This document shows, piece by piece, positions 1 through 9,354 of a DNA stretch of 64,000 nt (its first letter is position 1; each line of letters opens with the position of its first letter). Both the position numbers and the translations under genes were made by a program. Under the pieces are notes generated by a model that was not told where the DNA came from, ran no database searches, and saw only the letters and a program-made list of their open reading frames with translations. The DNA is from Blautia luti (GTDB taxonomy: Bacteria; Bacillota; Clostridia; Lachnospirales; Lachnospiraceae), in contig NZ_AP028156.1 in the NCBI RefSeq assembly GCF_033096465.1, forward strand, positions 2,870,501 through 2,934,500. The letters run 5' to 3'.

Positions 1-70
1 TCTCCATAAAGAGCGCAGGCATGCTTTTCTCTTCTCGTTTCTCTTTCTTCTCCTCTTCCGGGCACCACAT
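1..70 (-). CDS. 5' end of an unidentified protein (runs off the window)
   Basis: An ATG preceded by a strong GGAAAGGAG ribosome site at about 78-86 opens a reading frame that stays open for 23 codons to the window edge. The visible N-terminus is very charged (Glu/Lys/Arg-rich, with an early Cys at residue 3). Too little is present to name a family. An inverted repeat at 124-138 and an AT-rich stretch lie upstream, as expected for a regulated promoter. The start is well supported by the ribosome site; the function is unknown. Confidence 0.55.
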   Translation of the reverse strand, partial: MWCPEEEKKEKREEKSMPALFME

Positions 71-123
71 AACTTCACTCCTTTCCGGCCTCTGTCCTCT
101 TTCAGGTCTGATATTATTTTTTA

Positions 124-138
124 ATTAGCCTGACTAAT
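124..138. promoter_or_regulatory. Inverted repeat ATTAG-N5-CTAAT, possible operator
   Basis: A perfect 5-bp inverted repeat with a 5-bp spacer sits about 55 bp upstream of the leftmost gene, next to an AT-rich TATAATAT stretch. Short dyads of this form are typical of MarR/TetR-type operators. The binding protein cannot be named from the window. The rest of 71-303 holds nothing else that I recognise. Confidence 0.3.
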
Positions 139-303
139 CATATATAATATACTTTTAGACAAAAAATGCAAGTGTTTTTTGTGCAGTTTATAATTATTTT
201 AGATTTAGCTTTGATATTTCCAATTTGTAAATATTCAATTTTGTTTTGCCCGGCTAATATTTTTCATCTCAGGTCGAATAAAATTTCCAATATTCTTCAA
301 GCT

Positions 304-1188
304 CTATCTCTGCATGACTTCTTTATAAAATTCTATAAACACATTAATTGCCGGAGACCGCCATTTATTTTTGTGGAGCAGCAACTGTGTCCATACAGTT
401 ACCGGGCAGCCGGCAACATCCAGTCTTTTAATCTGTCCGTCTCTCACATATTTCTCCGAAATAAAATCCGGAAGAAAGGAAAGCAGGCTGCTGTTTTTTA
501 CCAGTTCACATATCTGAAGCGGATTTCCGATTTCAAGAACCGGACGGATTTCCAGTGATTGGGACGCAAGGGTTTCATTCAGTATTTTTCTGTAGCTCAT
601 GGCTTGTTCTGTTAACACAAACTCATTCTGAGAAATTTCACTTAATTTCCACGAACAGCCTGCAACAGGATTATCAGCCGCTGCAATAAAATGTACCTGT
701 TCTTCCTGTTCCGCACAAATAATAAAATCCGAATCATAAATATGCCTGTCCAGAGTAAAAACCAGATCTGTTTCGTTCTTCCGCAATTTATCAAACATCT
801 GCTCTGTACCGTTTTCTGTTATCTCCACTTTTATTTCCGGATACTGATGATGAAAACGCAGAAAATCATTTTTAAAATATCTGCTGCAGACAGAACTGGA
901 CATAGACAACCGGATCTCGCCTTCAATGCTTTCAGCCGAATTCAGCGAATCAAGCATTTTCGCCTCTGCCTTCAGAATATTTCGAGCCTGCTGCAAAACT
1001 AAAACTCCCTTTTCCGTAAGATTGATTTTATGATAATAACGGTCAAACAGCCTGACATCAAGTTCCTTTTCCAGTTGTTTAATCTGTGAAGAAACTGTAG
1101 ACTGCGTATATCCCAGTTCTTTTGCAGCAGCCGAAAATCCGGAATATTCACATACTGCAATAAAAGTTTTTAACACATTTGTATCCAT
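304..1188 (-). CDS. LysR-family transcriptional regulator
   Basis: 294 aa, the normal LysR length. Residues 1-60 form the winged helix-turn-helix (KELGYTQSTVSSQIKQLEKE is the classic recognition helix), followed by the effector-binding domain. It is divergent from the sodium-dependent symporter gene on the right, with 167 bp between the two starts. That is the usual layout of a LysR gene and its target, so I infer it controls the transporter and itself. The intergenic dyad ATCGTT-N10-AACGAT is a candidate LysR box. The inducer is unknown, but an amino acid substrate of the transporter is likely. Confidence 0.85.
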   Translation of the reverse strand: MDTNVLKTFIAVCEYSGFSAAAKELGYTQSTVSSQIKQLEKELDVRLFDRYYHKINLTEKGVLVLQQARNILKAEAKMLDSLNSAESIEGEIRLSMSSSVCSRYFKNDFLRFHHQYPEIKVEITENGTEQMFDKLRKNETDLVFTLDRHIYDSDFIICAEQEEQVHFIAAADNPVAGCSWKLSEISQNEFVLTEQAMSYRKILNETLASQSLEIRPVLEIGNPLQICELVKNSSLLSFLPDFISEKYVRDGQIKRLDVAGCPVTVWTQLLLHKNKWRSPAINVFIEFYKEVMQR

Positions 1189-1237
1189 AGTTCATTCCTT
1201 CCCATAACTTTCCAGTATTTTTCCATTGAAACATTGA

Positions 1238-1259
1238 ATCGTTATTTTTTATAAACGAT
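1238..1259. promoter_or_regulatory. Candidate LysR operator (ATCGTT-N10-AACGAT)
   Basis: A perfect 6-bp inverted repeat with a 10-bp spacer lies between the divergent LysR and NSS starts, upstream of the symporter promoter at 1291-1319. Its size fits a LysR-type dyad. The assignment to the adjacent regulator is inference from position. Confidence 0.4.
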
Positions 1260-1290
1260 ATTTTCAATAATATACAACAAAACAATCAAT

Positions 1291-1319
1291 TTTACAAATA
1301 TTGTTTTTTATCTTATAAT
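1291..1319 (+). promoter_or_regulatory. Sigma-70-type promoter of the NSS symporter
   Basis: TTTACA, a 17-bp spacer and a perfect TATAAT lie 37 bp before the symporter start. Both hexamers and the spacing fit the housekeeping consensus. Confidence 0.6.
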
Positions 1320-1355
1320 ATCCCTTATATGAACTTCTGAAGGGAGCGTTATCTT

Positions 1356-2690
1356 ATGAAACGTGAACAGCTTGGAAGCCGGCTTGGCTTCATTATGCTT
1401 TCCGCCGGCTGCGCCATTGGCTGCGGAAATGTGTGGAAATTCCCGTGGATGTGCGGGCAAAATGGCGGCGGCAGCTTTATGCTGATCTATCTTCTGTGTC
1501 TGGTCATCCTGGGAATCCCGGCTCTTGTGTTGGAATTTTCCATCGGAAGAGCGGCTCAGACAAGTCCCCTTTTCATGTACCGTAAGCTGGAAAAGCCAGG
1601 ACAGAAATGGGGGATTTTCGGCTGGTTCTGTCTGCTTGGCAACATTGCCCTGATGGCATTTTACACTGTTGTCTGCGGCTGGATCATTTATTATTTTGTA
1701 CAGTTTCTCAGAGGTAAAAATGGTTCGCTGGGATTTTCAGCCATGATCTCCTCTCCCTCTGTGAATGTATTCTTCTTACTGGTCACTGTGGTCATTGCAT
1801 TTTTCATCCTTTCCTTCAATCTTCAGGGAGGACTGGAGCGTGTGACAAAATATATGATGTCTGCGCTGCTGGTACTGATGCTTGCTCTCGCTGTGCACAG
1901 TCTTTTTCTGAAAGGCGCAGGTGAGGGAATGACCTTTTATCTGAAACCGAATTTCTCAAAGATTGATGGTTCGGTGATCGTAGGGGCAATGAACCAGGCA
2001 TTCTTTACTTTATCTACAGGTATGGGTGGCATGGCTATCTTTGGCAGCTATATTGGCAAAGAGCATTCTCTGATGGGGGAAGCTATTCATGTGATCACAC
2101 TGGACACACTGGTTGCTTTTCTGGCAGGAGTTATTATTTTCCCTGCATGCTTTACCTTTGATCTGGAAGTAAATGCAGGTCCGAGCCTTCTGTTTGATAC
2201 AATGGCAGCAGTTTTTAACAACATGTCCGGAGGTCGCATCTGGGGTTCCTTATTCTTCCTGTTCATGGTATTTGCAGCTATGTCAACAGTTCTGGGAGTG
2301 TGCGAGAATATCCTGGCAATGATACGTGAGCTTACCGGCTGGTCCCGTCCAAAAGGCAGCGTGGTCTGTGGCACAGGCGTCTTTCTTCTGGCACTTACCA
2401 CAGCCCTTGGTTTCAGCGTTTTCCACTTCCAGCCATTTGCCGAAGGAACTACCTGGCTTGATTTCTGGGATTTTATTGTTTCCAACAATATTTTACCCCT
2501 TGGCTCTCTCATCCTTGCACTCTTCTGCTGTAATAAGTTCGGCTGGGGATGGGATAACTTTATCAAAGAGAGCAATACCGGTAAGGGTTTAAAGGTACAG
2601 AGCTGGATGAAACCGCTCTTCCGATTTGTACTTCCGATTATAATTGCCTTTATCTATATTTATGGAATGTTCACATTCAACTGGAAATAA
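1356..2690 (+). CDS. Sodium-dependent transporter, NSS (neurotransmitter:sodium symporter) family
   Basis: 444 aa integral membrane protein of the LeuT/Tyt1 type. The N-terminus carries the family hallmark, a glycine-rich TM1 with GCGNVWKFPW at about residues 23-32, where Na+ and substrate bind in LeuT. At about 444 residues it matches the shorter bacterial 11-helix forms. It likely imports an amino acid (aromatic or small hydrophobic in characterised relatives) with Na+; the substrate cannot be read from sequence. The start has GAAGGGAG upstream. It is transcribed alone from its own promoter, ends in a strong hairpin, and is probably controlled by the divergent LysR gene. Confidence 0.88.
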   Translation: MKREQLGSRLGFIMLSAGCAIGCGNVWKFPWMCGQNGGGSFMLIYLLCLVILGIPALVLEFSIGRAAQTSPLFMYRKLEKPGQKWGIFGWFCLLGNIALMAFYTVVCGWIIYYFVQFLRGKNGSLGFSAMISSPSVNVFFLLVTVVIAFFILSFNLQGGLERVTKYMMSALLVLMLALAVHSLFLKGAGEGMTFYLKPNFSKIDGSVIVGAMNQAFFTLSTGMGGMAIFGSYIGKEHSLMGEAIHVITLDTLVAFLAGVIIFPACFTFDLEVNAGPSLLFDTMAAVFNNMSGGRIWGSLFFLFMVFAAMSTVLGVCENILAMIRELTGWSRPKGSVVCGTGVFLLALTTALGFSVFHFQPFAEGTTWLDFWDFIVSNNILPLGSLILALFCCNKFGWGWDNFIKESNTGKGLKVQSWMKPLFRFVLPIIIAFIYIYGMFTFNWK

Positions 2691-2696
2691 AAAGAA

Positions 2697-2740
2697 AAAT
2701 AAGCTCCGTGGATCAAAACTTCTATCCACAGAGCTTATTT
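2697..2740. terminator. Bidirectional rho-independent terminator
   Basis: Two 17-nt arms (2697-2713 and 2724-2740) pair with one mismatch around a 10-nt loop, flanked by A- and T-runs on both sides. It serves the symporter and the convergent kinase-like gene. Confidence 0.85.
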
Positions 2741-2764
2741 TTTATCCAACCATCATTTTTAATT

Positions 2765-3766
2765 TTAGTGAACCTTCTGATCCAGCATTCTCCGGATCAG
2801 CTCAATTGTATCCTTCAGTCCATAGTTGGCACTGTTGATGCACAAATCATAATTCTCCGGTTTTCCCCATTTCTCACCGGTATAAAATTCATAATATTTC
2901 TTATGCTGCTTATCCATCTGCTTCAGAAAACGTACTGCCTGTTTCAGATTCATATTACGGATATCCATAACGTGCTGCACACGAACCTGGAAGGGAGCAC
3001 TGATAAACAGGCTGATATGAGGAATGTGATTATTCTTCAGAATCATATCTGCACAGCGCCCCATAATCACACAGTCTTCACTTTTTGCCAGTTCACAGAT
3101 CAGATCACTCATGTTGAAGAAAACCGCATCCTGTTTCGGAAGTCCGTGATAACGGTTGAATTCCCTGAACCAGGTTTTCAGATCTGTATGTTTTTTCTTT
3201 CTGTATTTATCAAATTTCTCAAAATTACCTGTATCACTAACTACACTTTTATCTGCCTGCAGACGCTTCATAACCTGATCAAAGATTTCTGCATCATAAT
3301 AGTTGATCTGAAGCTGATCCGCCAGTTCAAATCCGATATCATTACCGCCACTTCCCTGTGTACGGCTGATACAGATGATCAGATGATCATTTTCGGAAAT
3401 CTCATTCTGGCGTCTTGCGATCAGATTATTCAGACTGATACGTTCTTTATCTACAATATCTGTCTGTCCAAATGTATCCGGAAGACTTTCAATCTCTTTC
3501 AGAATACTGTCATACTCTATCATAAGACGTCTTCTCTCGCTCTTATCCCTGATGGTACGGGCCATGTTACTGATCAGCGCCAGTTCACTTCTGAGCAGAT
3601 GTCCGTCCGGCTTGGTATACATCAGTGCTGCCAGATGACGGAGAGTTGTTTCTTTTTGTCCTGTAAATGTACGTCCCAGAGAGGAACCGACACATTTGTA
3701 AACTTCTTCATCCAGGTTATAAATGCGTGTTGCAAGTTCTTTACATTTTTCCTGATTGTCCTGCAT
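2765..3766 (-). CDS. Cytidylate-kinase-like family protein with extra N-terminal domain
   Basis: 333 aa. Residues from about 128 on resemble the cytidylate kinase-like family (Cytidylate_kin_2), with the phosphate-binding stretch ISRTQGSGGNDIG near residue 133 and YYDAEIFDQ shortly after. The first about 125 residues are a helical, charged domain I do not recognise. It lies 15 bp behind the NhaD-type antiporter gene, so the two are probably co-transcribed. Proteins of this family often sit beside transporters in Clostridia, and their substrate is not established. No functional link to ion transport can be shown from sequence. Confidence 0.7.
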   Translation of the reverse strand: MQDNQEKCKELATRIYNLDEEVYKCVGSSLGRTFTGQKETTLRHLAALMYTKPDGHLLRSELALISNMARTIRDKSERRRLMIEYDSILKEIESLPDTFGQTDIVDKERISLNNLIARRQNEISENDHLIICISRTQGSGGNDIGFELADQLQINYYDAEIFDQVMKRLQADKSVVSDTGNFEKFDKYRKKKHTDLKTWFREFNRYHGLPKQDAVFFNMSDLICELAKSEDCVIMGRCADMILKNNHIPHISLFISAPFQVRVQHVMDIRNMNLKQAVRFLKQMDKQHKKYYEFYTGEKWGKPENYDLCINSANYGLKDTIELIRRMLDQKVH

Positions 3767-3781
3767 AATGATCCTCCCTCC

Positions 3782-5221
3782 TTATAAAAAGAATACAAAC
3801 ATATCGATAATAAACACTGGAACCAGAAATGCGATGGACCAGAGCATATATCCGAAGAATGATGGCATCTTGACACCGTTCTCATCAGAGATTGCCTTTA
3901 CCATAAAGTTCGGGGCATTTCCGATATAAGTGTTGGCACCCATAAATACCGCACCACAGGAAATGGCAGACAGCACCTTCGTCGGTACAGTTCCCAGTGT
4001 GGTTGTGATTCCATTGGTAAATGCCAGCGTTCCTGCCGTTGTAAGGAATACCAGATACGTCGGTGTATTATCCAAGAAACTGGAAAGCGCACCGGTTGCC
4101 CAGAACATCTGAGCCGGTTCAGTAACTCCCAGATTCGGTCCTACAGCTTTCAGAAGCATCAATGCAGGCTGCATGGTGATAAAGATACCGATGAATAAAA
4201 CCGCAACCTCCTGGATCGCACCCCAGGTAAAATGGTTTCTGATACGGATCTGCTTATCTGTTGTCTTAAAGGAAAGAAAGGCTGCAAGCAGAATGATCAC
4301 AATTTCGATCAGTGCCGGGAATGTCAGGGTTACTTCTCCAAAAAGATGAATGCCTCTTACATTGCCTGCGGCATCCTGAAATGCGGACATTCCCGGAAGT
4401 ACACCGCTTAAGATTACCGCGCCAACGATCATCACAAGGAAAATGATATTGTGCAGTCCATCCAGACGGAACTGAGTACCCGGTTTACGGATATCCGGTT
4501 TACGTCCATTTGCAATATCCTTTCTGTAGGAACGTTTATCAATCTGATAAAATACAAACAGCAAAATGACCATATTAAAGATCAGTACAGGGAACAGATG
4601 CAGACTCCAGAAGAATGGAACACCTCGCATAAATCCCATTAACAGCGGCGGATCTCCGATTGGTGTAAGACATCCACCCATATTGGAAACCATGAAGATA
4701 AAGAAGATCATAATATGTCCTTTTCTCTTTCTCCATGAATTCATTTTAATTACCGGACGTACCATCAGCATACTGGCACCGGTGGTACCGATACAGCTTG
4801 CCAGAAGAGTTCCCAGTGCAAGCAGACCTACATTAACACGGGGGGAACCTGCGAAATCACCCTCCATGGTAATATTACCTGATACGCAGAACAGGCCGAA
4901 TAACAGAATGATAAATGTAAGATAATCATTCACAATACAGTCCAAAACTGTCTCTGTAGTCTTTCCGGCTCCATAAACGAAAGCAAATGGAACCACCATC
5001 AGAATGATCCATAAGGCAACAACCAGTGGCTGATGAGACTCCCACCACTCCGCTTTTACCAGAGGCATCACTGCAATACATAACAAAAGCCCTGCAAAGG
5101 GAATGCAAAGCCATACAGGTACTGTAGATGGTGCTTTACTGCCTTCTGCCGCAAATACACTCAATGGACAAGCCAGAAGAACTGCAAAAAAAGCACCCAG
5201 TACGGTCACCAACTTTTTCAA
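3782..5221 (-). CDS. Sodium:proton antiporter, NhaD/ArsB ion-transporter superfamily
   Basis: About 479 aa from the chosen TTG start. A perfect GGAGG lies 8 nt before this TTG, while the longer frame (to 5347) has no ribosome site and a non-membrane leader. From the TTG the protein begins KKLVTVLGAFFAVLLACPLS, a signal-peptide-like segment ending in VFAA, followed by about 11-12 hydrophobic helices. NhaD-like traits include NMGGCLTPIGDPPLL near the middle and FLDNTPTYL and MGANTYIGNAPNFMVK near the end. It probably exports Na+ in exchange for H+. It leads a two-gene unit with the kinase-like gene. Confidence 0.8.
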   Translation of the reverse strand: MKKLVTVLGAFFAVLLACPLSVFAAEGSKAPSTVPVWLCIPFAGLLLCIAVMPLVKAEWWESHQPLVVALWIILMVVPFAFVYGAGKTTETVLDCIVNDYLTFIILLFGLFCVSGNITMEGDFAGSPRVNVGLLALGTLLASCIGTTGASMLMVRPVIKMNSWRKRKGHIMIFFIFMVSNMGGCLTPIGDPPLLMGFMRGVPFFWSLHLFPVLIFNMVILLFVFYQIDKRSYRKDIANGRKPDIRKPGTQFRLDGLHNIIFLVMIVGAVILSGVLPGMSAFQDAAGNVRGIHLFGEVTLTFPALIEIVIILLAAFLSFKTTDKQIRIRNHFTWGAIQEVAVLFIGIFITMQPALMLLKAVGPNLGVTEPAQMFWATGALSSFLDNTPTYLVFLTTAGTLAFTNGITTTLGTVPTKVLSAISCGAVFMGANTYIGNAPNFMVKAISDENGVKMPSFFGYMLWSIAFLVPVFIIDMFVFFL

Positions 5222-5330
5222 AACTGCCACCTCCATATTGTATTTTCGTACAGCGCGATTATCATTCAGGAGATTTTTTTCATATATGTGTTTCTTCCTA
5301 TTTAATATGCGCTTGTTTTTTACAGATGCA

Positions 5331-5358
5331 ATTATATCATACAGCATACAAAAATCAA
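5331..5358 (-). promoter_or_regulatory. Probable promoter of the antiporter unit
   Basis: On the minus strand TTGATT, a 16-bp spacer and TATAAT precede the antiporter by about 110 nt. The -10 is perfect, the -35 partial. The rest of 5359-5590 is AT-rich without a credible gene; a small inverted repeat AACTGC-TCC-GCAGTT lies at 5532-5546. Confidence 0.45.
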
Positions 5359-5592
5359 TTGTGTGGATAGTGAATATTTATACTTTATTTCCTGTTTTTT
5401 TATACATTTTTTACATATTCCCTGATTATTTTCGTTTATATTTTAACGATTTAATCTTTTTTACTGATATTTTTTTGTACTGCCTTATCTATTTTTTAAG
5501 ATTGTACTGATTTTGAAACACATGCCCCAATAACTGCTCCGCAGTTTATCACTTTTTTGCAATTAAAGCAGGGATCTTTCTTATATGCAATA

Positions 5593-5639
5593 CGAAAAAT
5601 GCTCCCCAACAGCAATTCCCGCTGTCAGAGAGCATTTCG
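5593..5639 (-). terminator. Terminator of the clpB-DUF4250 unit
   Basis: Minus-strand hairpin with outer arms AAATGCTC/GAGCATTT and an inner AACAGC/GCTGT pairing, followed by a short U-run. It lies just after the DUF4250 stop codon. Confidence 0.7.
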
Positions 5640-5647
5640 CATATTTC

Positions 5648-5821
5648 TTATATGAACTGATTGGTCGCCTCATCATACTCATAGTCGATAGAGTGCATCT
5701 TCGCTACCAGTTCGTCTTTCTTTAATCCTCTGCATGTACAGAGTGCTTCCAGGGAATCATAGTAATCCCTGAGCTGAGTATTCACATAACTCAGCAGAAT
5801 CATTGGATCTTTGGGTATCAT
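5648..5821 (-). CDS. DUF4250 family small protein
   Basis: 57 aa. The start IPKDPMILLSYVNTQLRDYY and the end DYEYDEATNQFI match the DUF4250 pattern known from Lachnospiraceae and related Clostridia. Its ATG directly follows the clpB stop codon (TAAATG), so it is almost certainly translated by coupling and shares the CIRCE-controlled transcript. The protein is soluble and acidic/helical. Its function is not established; the linkage to the disaggregase suggests, but does not prove, a stress role. Confidence 0.85.
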   Translation of the reverse strand: MIPKDPMILLSYVNTQLRDYYDSLEALCTCRGLKKDELVAKMHSIDYEYDEATNQFI

Positions 5822-8413
5822 TTAGTTTCCGTCCTTTACCGTAACAATGAATTCCCCATTCTGAACATCCAGCACCAGAGTATCACCTGCGTGAACATCT
5901 CCGGACAGAATCTTTCTCGCTGCAAGAGTTTCTACATATTTCTGCAGATAACGTTTCAGCGGACGTGCACCATATACCGGATCATAGCCATTCTCAATGA
6001 CCTGATTCTTGGCTGCATCTGTCAGTTCCAGGGAAAGCTCCTGGTCTGCAAGACGTTTATCAAGCTCGCTGACCATCAAGTCTACTATCTTACCAATATT
6101 AGATTTTGTCAAGGGCTTGAACATAATTATTTCATCAAGACGGTTCAGGAATTCCGGACGGAAGTGACCTCTCAGGTCATCCATAACCTGACTCTGAGCC
6201 TCAGGTTTAATCTCACCATTCTCATCAATGCCATCCAGCAGATAAGGAGAACCGATGTTGGAAGTCATGATCAGAATTGTATTCTTAAAGTCAACGGTAC
6301 GTCCCTGAGAGTCTGTAATACGACCATCGTCCAGTACCTGTAACAGTACGTTAAATACATCCGGATGTGCTTTCTCGATCTCATCAAAAAGTACAACACT
6401 GTATGGTTTACGGCGGACTGCCTCAGTAAGCTGACCGCCCTCCTCATATCCTACATATCCCGGAGGCGCTCCGATCAGTCTGGATACAGAATACTTCTCC
6501 ATGTACTCACTCATATCAATTCTGACCATATTCTGCTCATCATCGAAAAGATTCTCTGCCAGAGTTTTGGCAAGCTCTGTCTTACCTACACCTGTAGGAC
6601 CAAGGAACAGGAAGGAACCGATTGGTTTAGTCGGATCCTTGATGCCGGCTTTAGAACGAAGGATTGCATCTGTAACCCTCTTCACACCTTCATCCTGGCC
6701 TACAACTCTCTTGTGAAGCTGATCTTCCAGAGTGAGAAGTTTAGCTCTCTCGCCTTCTGTCAGTCTTGTTACAGGAATACCGGTCCATCTGGAAATGATC
6801 CTTGCGATCTCATCATCTGTAACTGCCTCATGTACCAGGCTTCTGTCGCCCTCTTTAACGCTCTTCTCTTCGATTTCCAGCTGCTGCTGTAATTTCGGAA
6901 GTTCACCGTACTGTAACTGTGCGGCCTTCTCCAGATCATAGTTCTGTTTTGCTTTCTGGATCTGCTTATTTACATCCTCGATCTGCTCACGAAGCTTCTG
7001 TAATTTCTCTACAGAATGCTTCTCATTATCCCACTGTGCTTTCTGGGTATTAAAGGTATCACGAAGCTCTGCCAGCTCCTTCTGAAGTGTTTCCAGACGT
7101 TCCTTACTCAGGTTATCTGTCTCTTTCTTCAGTGCAGATTCCTCAATCTCCAGCTGCATGATCTTACGGCGCTGTTCATCCAGCTCTGAAGGCATGGAAT
7201 CCAGCTCTGTCTTGATCAGGGCACAGGCCTCATCCACCAGGTCAATGGCCTTATCAGGAAGAAAACGGTCTGTGATATATCTATGTGAAAGTGTAGCTGC
7301 TGCAACCAGCGCGCTGTCTGTGATCTTAACACCATGGAAGACCTCATATCTCTCCTTCAGACCACGAAGGATGGAAATGGTATCCTCCACTGTAGGTTCA
7401 TCCACCATAACAGGCTGGAAACGACGTTCCAGAGCGGCATCTTTCTCAATATACTGACGATACTCATCCAGAGTTGTGGCACCGATACAGTGAAGCTCAC
7501 CTCTGGCAAGCATAGGCTTCAGCATATTGCTTGCATCCATGGCTCCGTCAGTCTTACCTGCACCAACGATCAGATGTAACTCATCAATGAAAAGAATAAT
7601 GTTTCCTTCACTCTTCTTTACTTCTTCAAGGACTGCTTTCAGACGTTCCTCAAACTCACCTCTGTATTTGGCACCTGCTACCAGAGCACCCATGTCCAGT
7701 GCAAAAATCTTCTTATCCTTCAGACCTTCCGGCACATCCTCTGCCACGATTCGCTGTGCAAGACCCTCGATTGCTGCAGTCTTACCTACACCAGGCTCAC
7801 CGATGAGCACCGGATTGTTCTTGGTCTTACGAGAAAGGATTCTGATGATATTACGGATTTCTTCATCACGTCCGATCACAGGATCCAGCTTCTGGTTACG
7901 TGCCTTTTCGACTAAATCCTCGCCATATTTATTCAAAGTATCATAAGTAGCTTCCGGATTGTCACTGACTACACGCTGATTGCCTCGTACTGTAGAAAGT
8001 GCCTGCAGGAAACGCTCCTTAGTAATGCCAAATTCCTGAAACAGTTTCTTCATGCTTGGACTTGGATATCTCAACAAAGCAAGGAATAAATGCTCTACAG
8101 AGACATATTCATCACCCATTGCCTTGGCTTCATCCTCTGCACTGACCAGAGCCTTGTTCAGATACTGTCCGAAATGAAGCTCACCGCCAGATACCTTAAC
8201 CCTGGCATCCAGTGCCTGATTCAGAGAATTTCTGAAATAATCCTTATCTATCTCCATCTTCTCGATCAGTTTAAGAATCAGGCTGTCTTCCTGTTCCAGC
8301 AGAGCATATAAAAGATGCTCCTCTTCAATCTCCTGGTTGCCAAACTGATAAGCAACCTTCTCCAGATCCTGGACAGCCTGTACGGATTTCTGTGTAAATT
8401 TACTGATATTCAT
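5822..8413 (-). CDS. clpB: ATP-dependent chaperone ClpB (protein disaggregase)
   Basis: 863 aa, full length for ClpB. The Clp_N repeat domain (about 1-145) is followed by AAA+ module 1 with Walker [10 protein letters not shown] near residue 205, the coiled-coil middle domain (about 405-525) that distinguishes ClpB from ClpC, and AAA+ module 2 with GPTGVGKTE near 605. ClpB hexamers pull polypeptides out of aggregates, usually with DnaK. GAGGAGGG lies before the ATG. Upstream is a strong promoter whose -35 is overlapped by a CIRCE element, so HrcA heat-shock repression is expected. DUF4250 follows without a gap. Confidence 0.97.
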   Translation of the reverse strand: MNISKFTQKSVQAVQDLEKVAYQFGNQEIEEEHLLYALLEQEDSLILKLIEKMEIDKDYFRNSLNQALDARVKVSGGELHFGQYLNKALVSAEDEAKAMGDEYVSVEHLFLALLRYPSPSMKKLFQEFGITKERFLQALSTVRGNQRVVSDNPEATYDTLNKYGEDLVEKARNQKLDPVIGRDEEIRNIIRILSRKTKNNPVLIGEPGVGKTAAIEGLAQRIVAEDVPEGLKDKKIFALDMGALVAGAKYRGEFEERLKAVLEEVKKSEGNIILFIDELHLIVGAGKTDGAMDASNMLKPMLARGELHCIGATTLDEYRQYIEKDAALERRFQPVMVDEPTVEDTISILRGLKERYEVFHGVKITDSALVAAATLSHRYITDRFLPDKAIDLVDEACALIKTELDSMPSELDEQRRKIMQLEIEESALKKETDNLSKERLETLQKELAELRDTFNTQKAQWDNEKHSVEKLQKLREQIEDVNKQIQKAKQNYDLEKAAQLQYGELPKLQQQLEIEEKSVKEGDRSLVHEAVTDDEIARIISRWTGIPVTRLTEGERAKLLTLEDQLHKRVVGQDEGVKRVTDAILRSKAGIKDPTKPIGSFLFLGPTGVGKTELAKTLAENLFDDEQNMVRIDMSEYMEKYSVSRLIGAPPGYVGYEEGGQLTEAVRRKPYSVVLFDEIEKAHPDVFNVLLQVLDDGRITDSQGRTVDFKNTILIMTSNIGSPYLLDGIDENGEIKPEAQSQVMDDLRGHFRPEFLNRLDEIIMFKPLTKSNIGKIVDLMVSELDKRLADQELSLELTDAAKNQVIENGYDPVYGARPLKRYLQKYVETLAARKILSGDVHAGDTLVLDVQNGEFIVTVKDGN

Positions 8414-8486
8414 AGGCTAACCCTCCTCTTATATGAGAAATATCTCTCCCACAGGAGAAATATGTTGTTTTCTTTGTTCTGCATGT

Positions 8487-8529
8487 AATATAACATATGT
8501 TGTTAGCACTGTCAAGAGGTGAGTGCTAA
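8487..8529 (-). promoter_or_regulatory. clpB promoter with overlapping CIRCE (HrcA) operator
   Basis: Minus-strand TTGACA (8515-8510), a 17-bp spacer and TATATT (8492-8487) form a near-perfect promoter. The sequence TTAGCACTG-N9-GAGTGCTAA at 8503-8529 matches the CIRCE consensus with one mismatch in the left arm and covers the -35 hexamer. Binding of HrcA here would block RNA polymerase until heat shock. Confidence 0.9.
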
Positions 8530-8658
8530 TTTTTTGTAAAGAATTTGTGCACCCTTTTTTTCTGCTAATTTGTGTTATAACATGGACAAATAGTTATTCG
8601 TTTCTTGATTTTACTATCTTCAATGGATGTTTATCAGGACTAATGCAGAGGAGACTTT

Positions 8659-9228
8659 ATGAATTTTAATCCGAAACTAAAAAAAATCCGGACATTCCGG
8701 AAAATGACACAAAAAGAACTGTCAGAGAAGATCGGACTGACCGATCAACATAGAATTGTACAATATGAAAAAGGGATTCGTGTTCCCAAAAAAGATCTGG
8801 TCGATAAAATGGCTAAGCCTCTTGATGTTAATCCTTATACCCTCTATGATACCTCTAGACGTGGCGCTTCCGAAATGATGGAACTGCTTTTCTGATTGGA
8901 TGAATTTAATCCATCAGCCCTGCATCTGTTTCTTCCTCGGAAATTTCCCGGTGAAAAATGCAATGAAGTAGCAGACACTTCCGTTTACTACCATGACAAT
9001 GATAGCTGGCCGGCTCATGCACCTGTCTGTATGTGGTTTGACTATGGGGTTCTGAATAATTTTCTGAAAGAATGGGGGGTTCGAATGGATGAACTGAAAT
9101 CCGGTGAGATTACCAGAGATGAATATTTTGAGTGGAAAATCAACTGGCCGTATACCTGTGATGATTGTGGAAAGTTTGAACCTAAGAAACAATGGCGCTC
9201 TGCAAAATCAGAACTCAGTGAAACTTAG
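8659..9228 (+). pseudogene. XRE-type regulator split by an in-frame TGA
   Basis: Codons 1-78 encode a helix-turn-helix of the XRE/Cro type (MTQKELSEKIGLTD about residues 15-28) ending in MMELLF; then comes TGA, and the same frame continues with LDEFNPSALHLF and a C-terminal domain with a CDDCGKFEP motif. The two halves read as one roughly 189-residue protein; from memory of related proteins a Trp (TGG) is expected at the stop, so a single G-to-A change would explain it. The N-terminal half might still make a small HTH protein. The downstream TTG lacks its own ribosome site. I treat it as a recent nonsense pseudogene. Confidence 0.7.
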
Positions 9229-9241
9229 CAAAACTTAAATT
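9217..9241. repeat. 25-bp direct repeat, copy 1
   Basis: Covers the last codons of the broken XRE gene and 13 bases beyond its stop. It recurs at 9355-9379 with one mismatch, 138 bp away, with a terminator between the copies. Confidence 0.7.
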
Positions 9242-9268
9242 CGCTGCATTTTTCCTCTTTGGCAAAAG

Positions 9269-9314
9269 AAAAAGCACTGTAAAACCAATAATCCCACGGT
9301 TTTCAGTGCTTTTT
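9269..9314. terminator. Terminator behind the XRE pseudogene
   Basis: Arms AAAAAGCACTG and CAGTGCTTTTT, continued by AAAACC/GGTTTT with a 1-nt bulge, and runs of A and T on either side. It lies between the two 25-bp direct repeats and can work in both directions, also for the ABC exporter genes on the right. Confidence 0.75.
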
Positions 9315-9354
9315 TCATATTACTTTATTGAATATCCCTCATTCTGCCTATATA

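Noticed and set aside
2708..3787. Long plus-strand frame of 359 codons opposite the cytidylate-kinase-like gene
   Set aside because: It is the antisense of a well-supported gene, has odd composition (Cys/His/Phe-rich) and no ribosome site.
8893..8895. Selenocysteine or programmed readthrough at the XRE TGA
   Set aside because: No stem-loop of the bacterial SECIS type follows the codon, and a single-base Trp-to-stop change is simpler.
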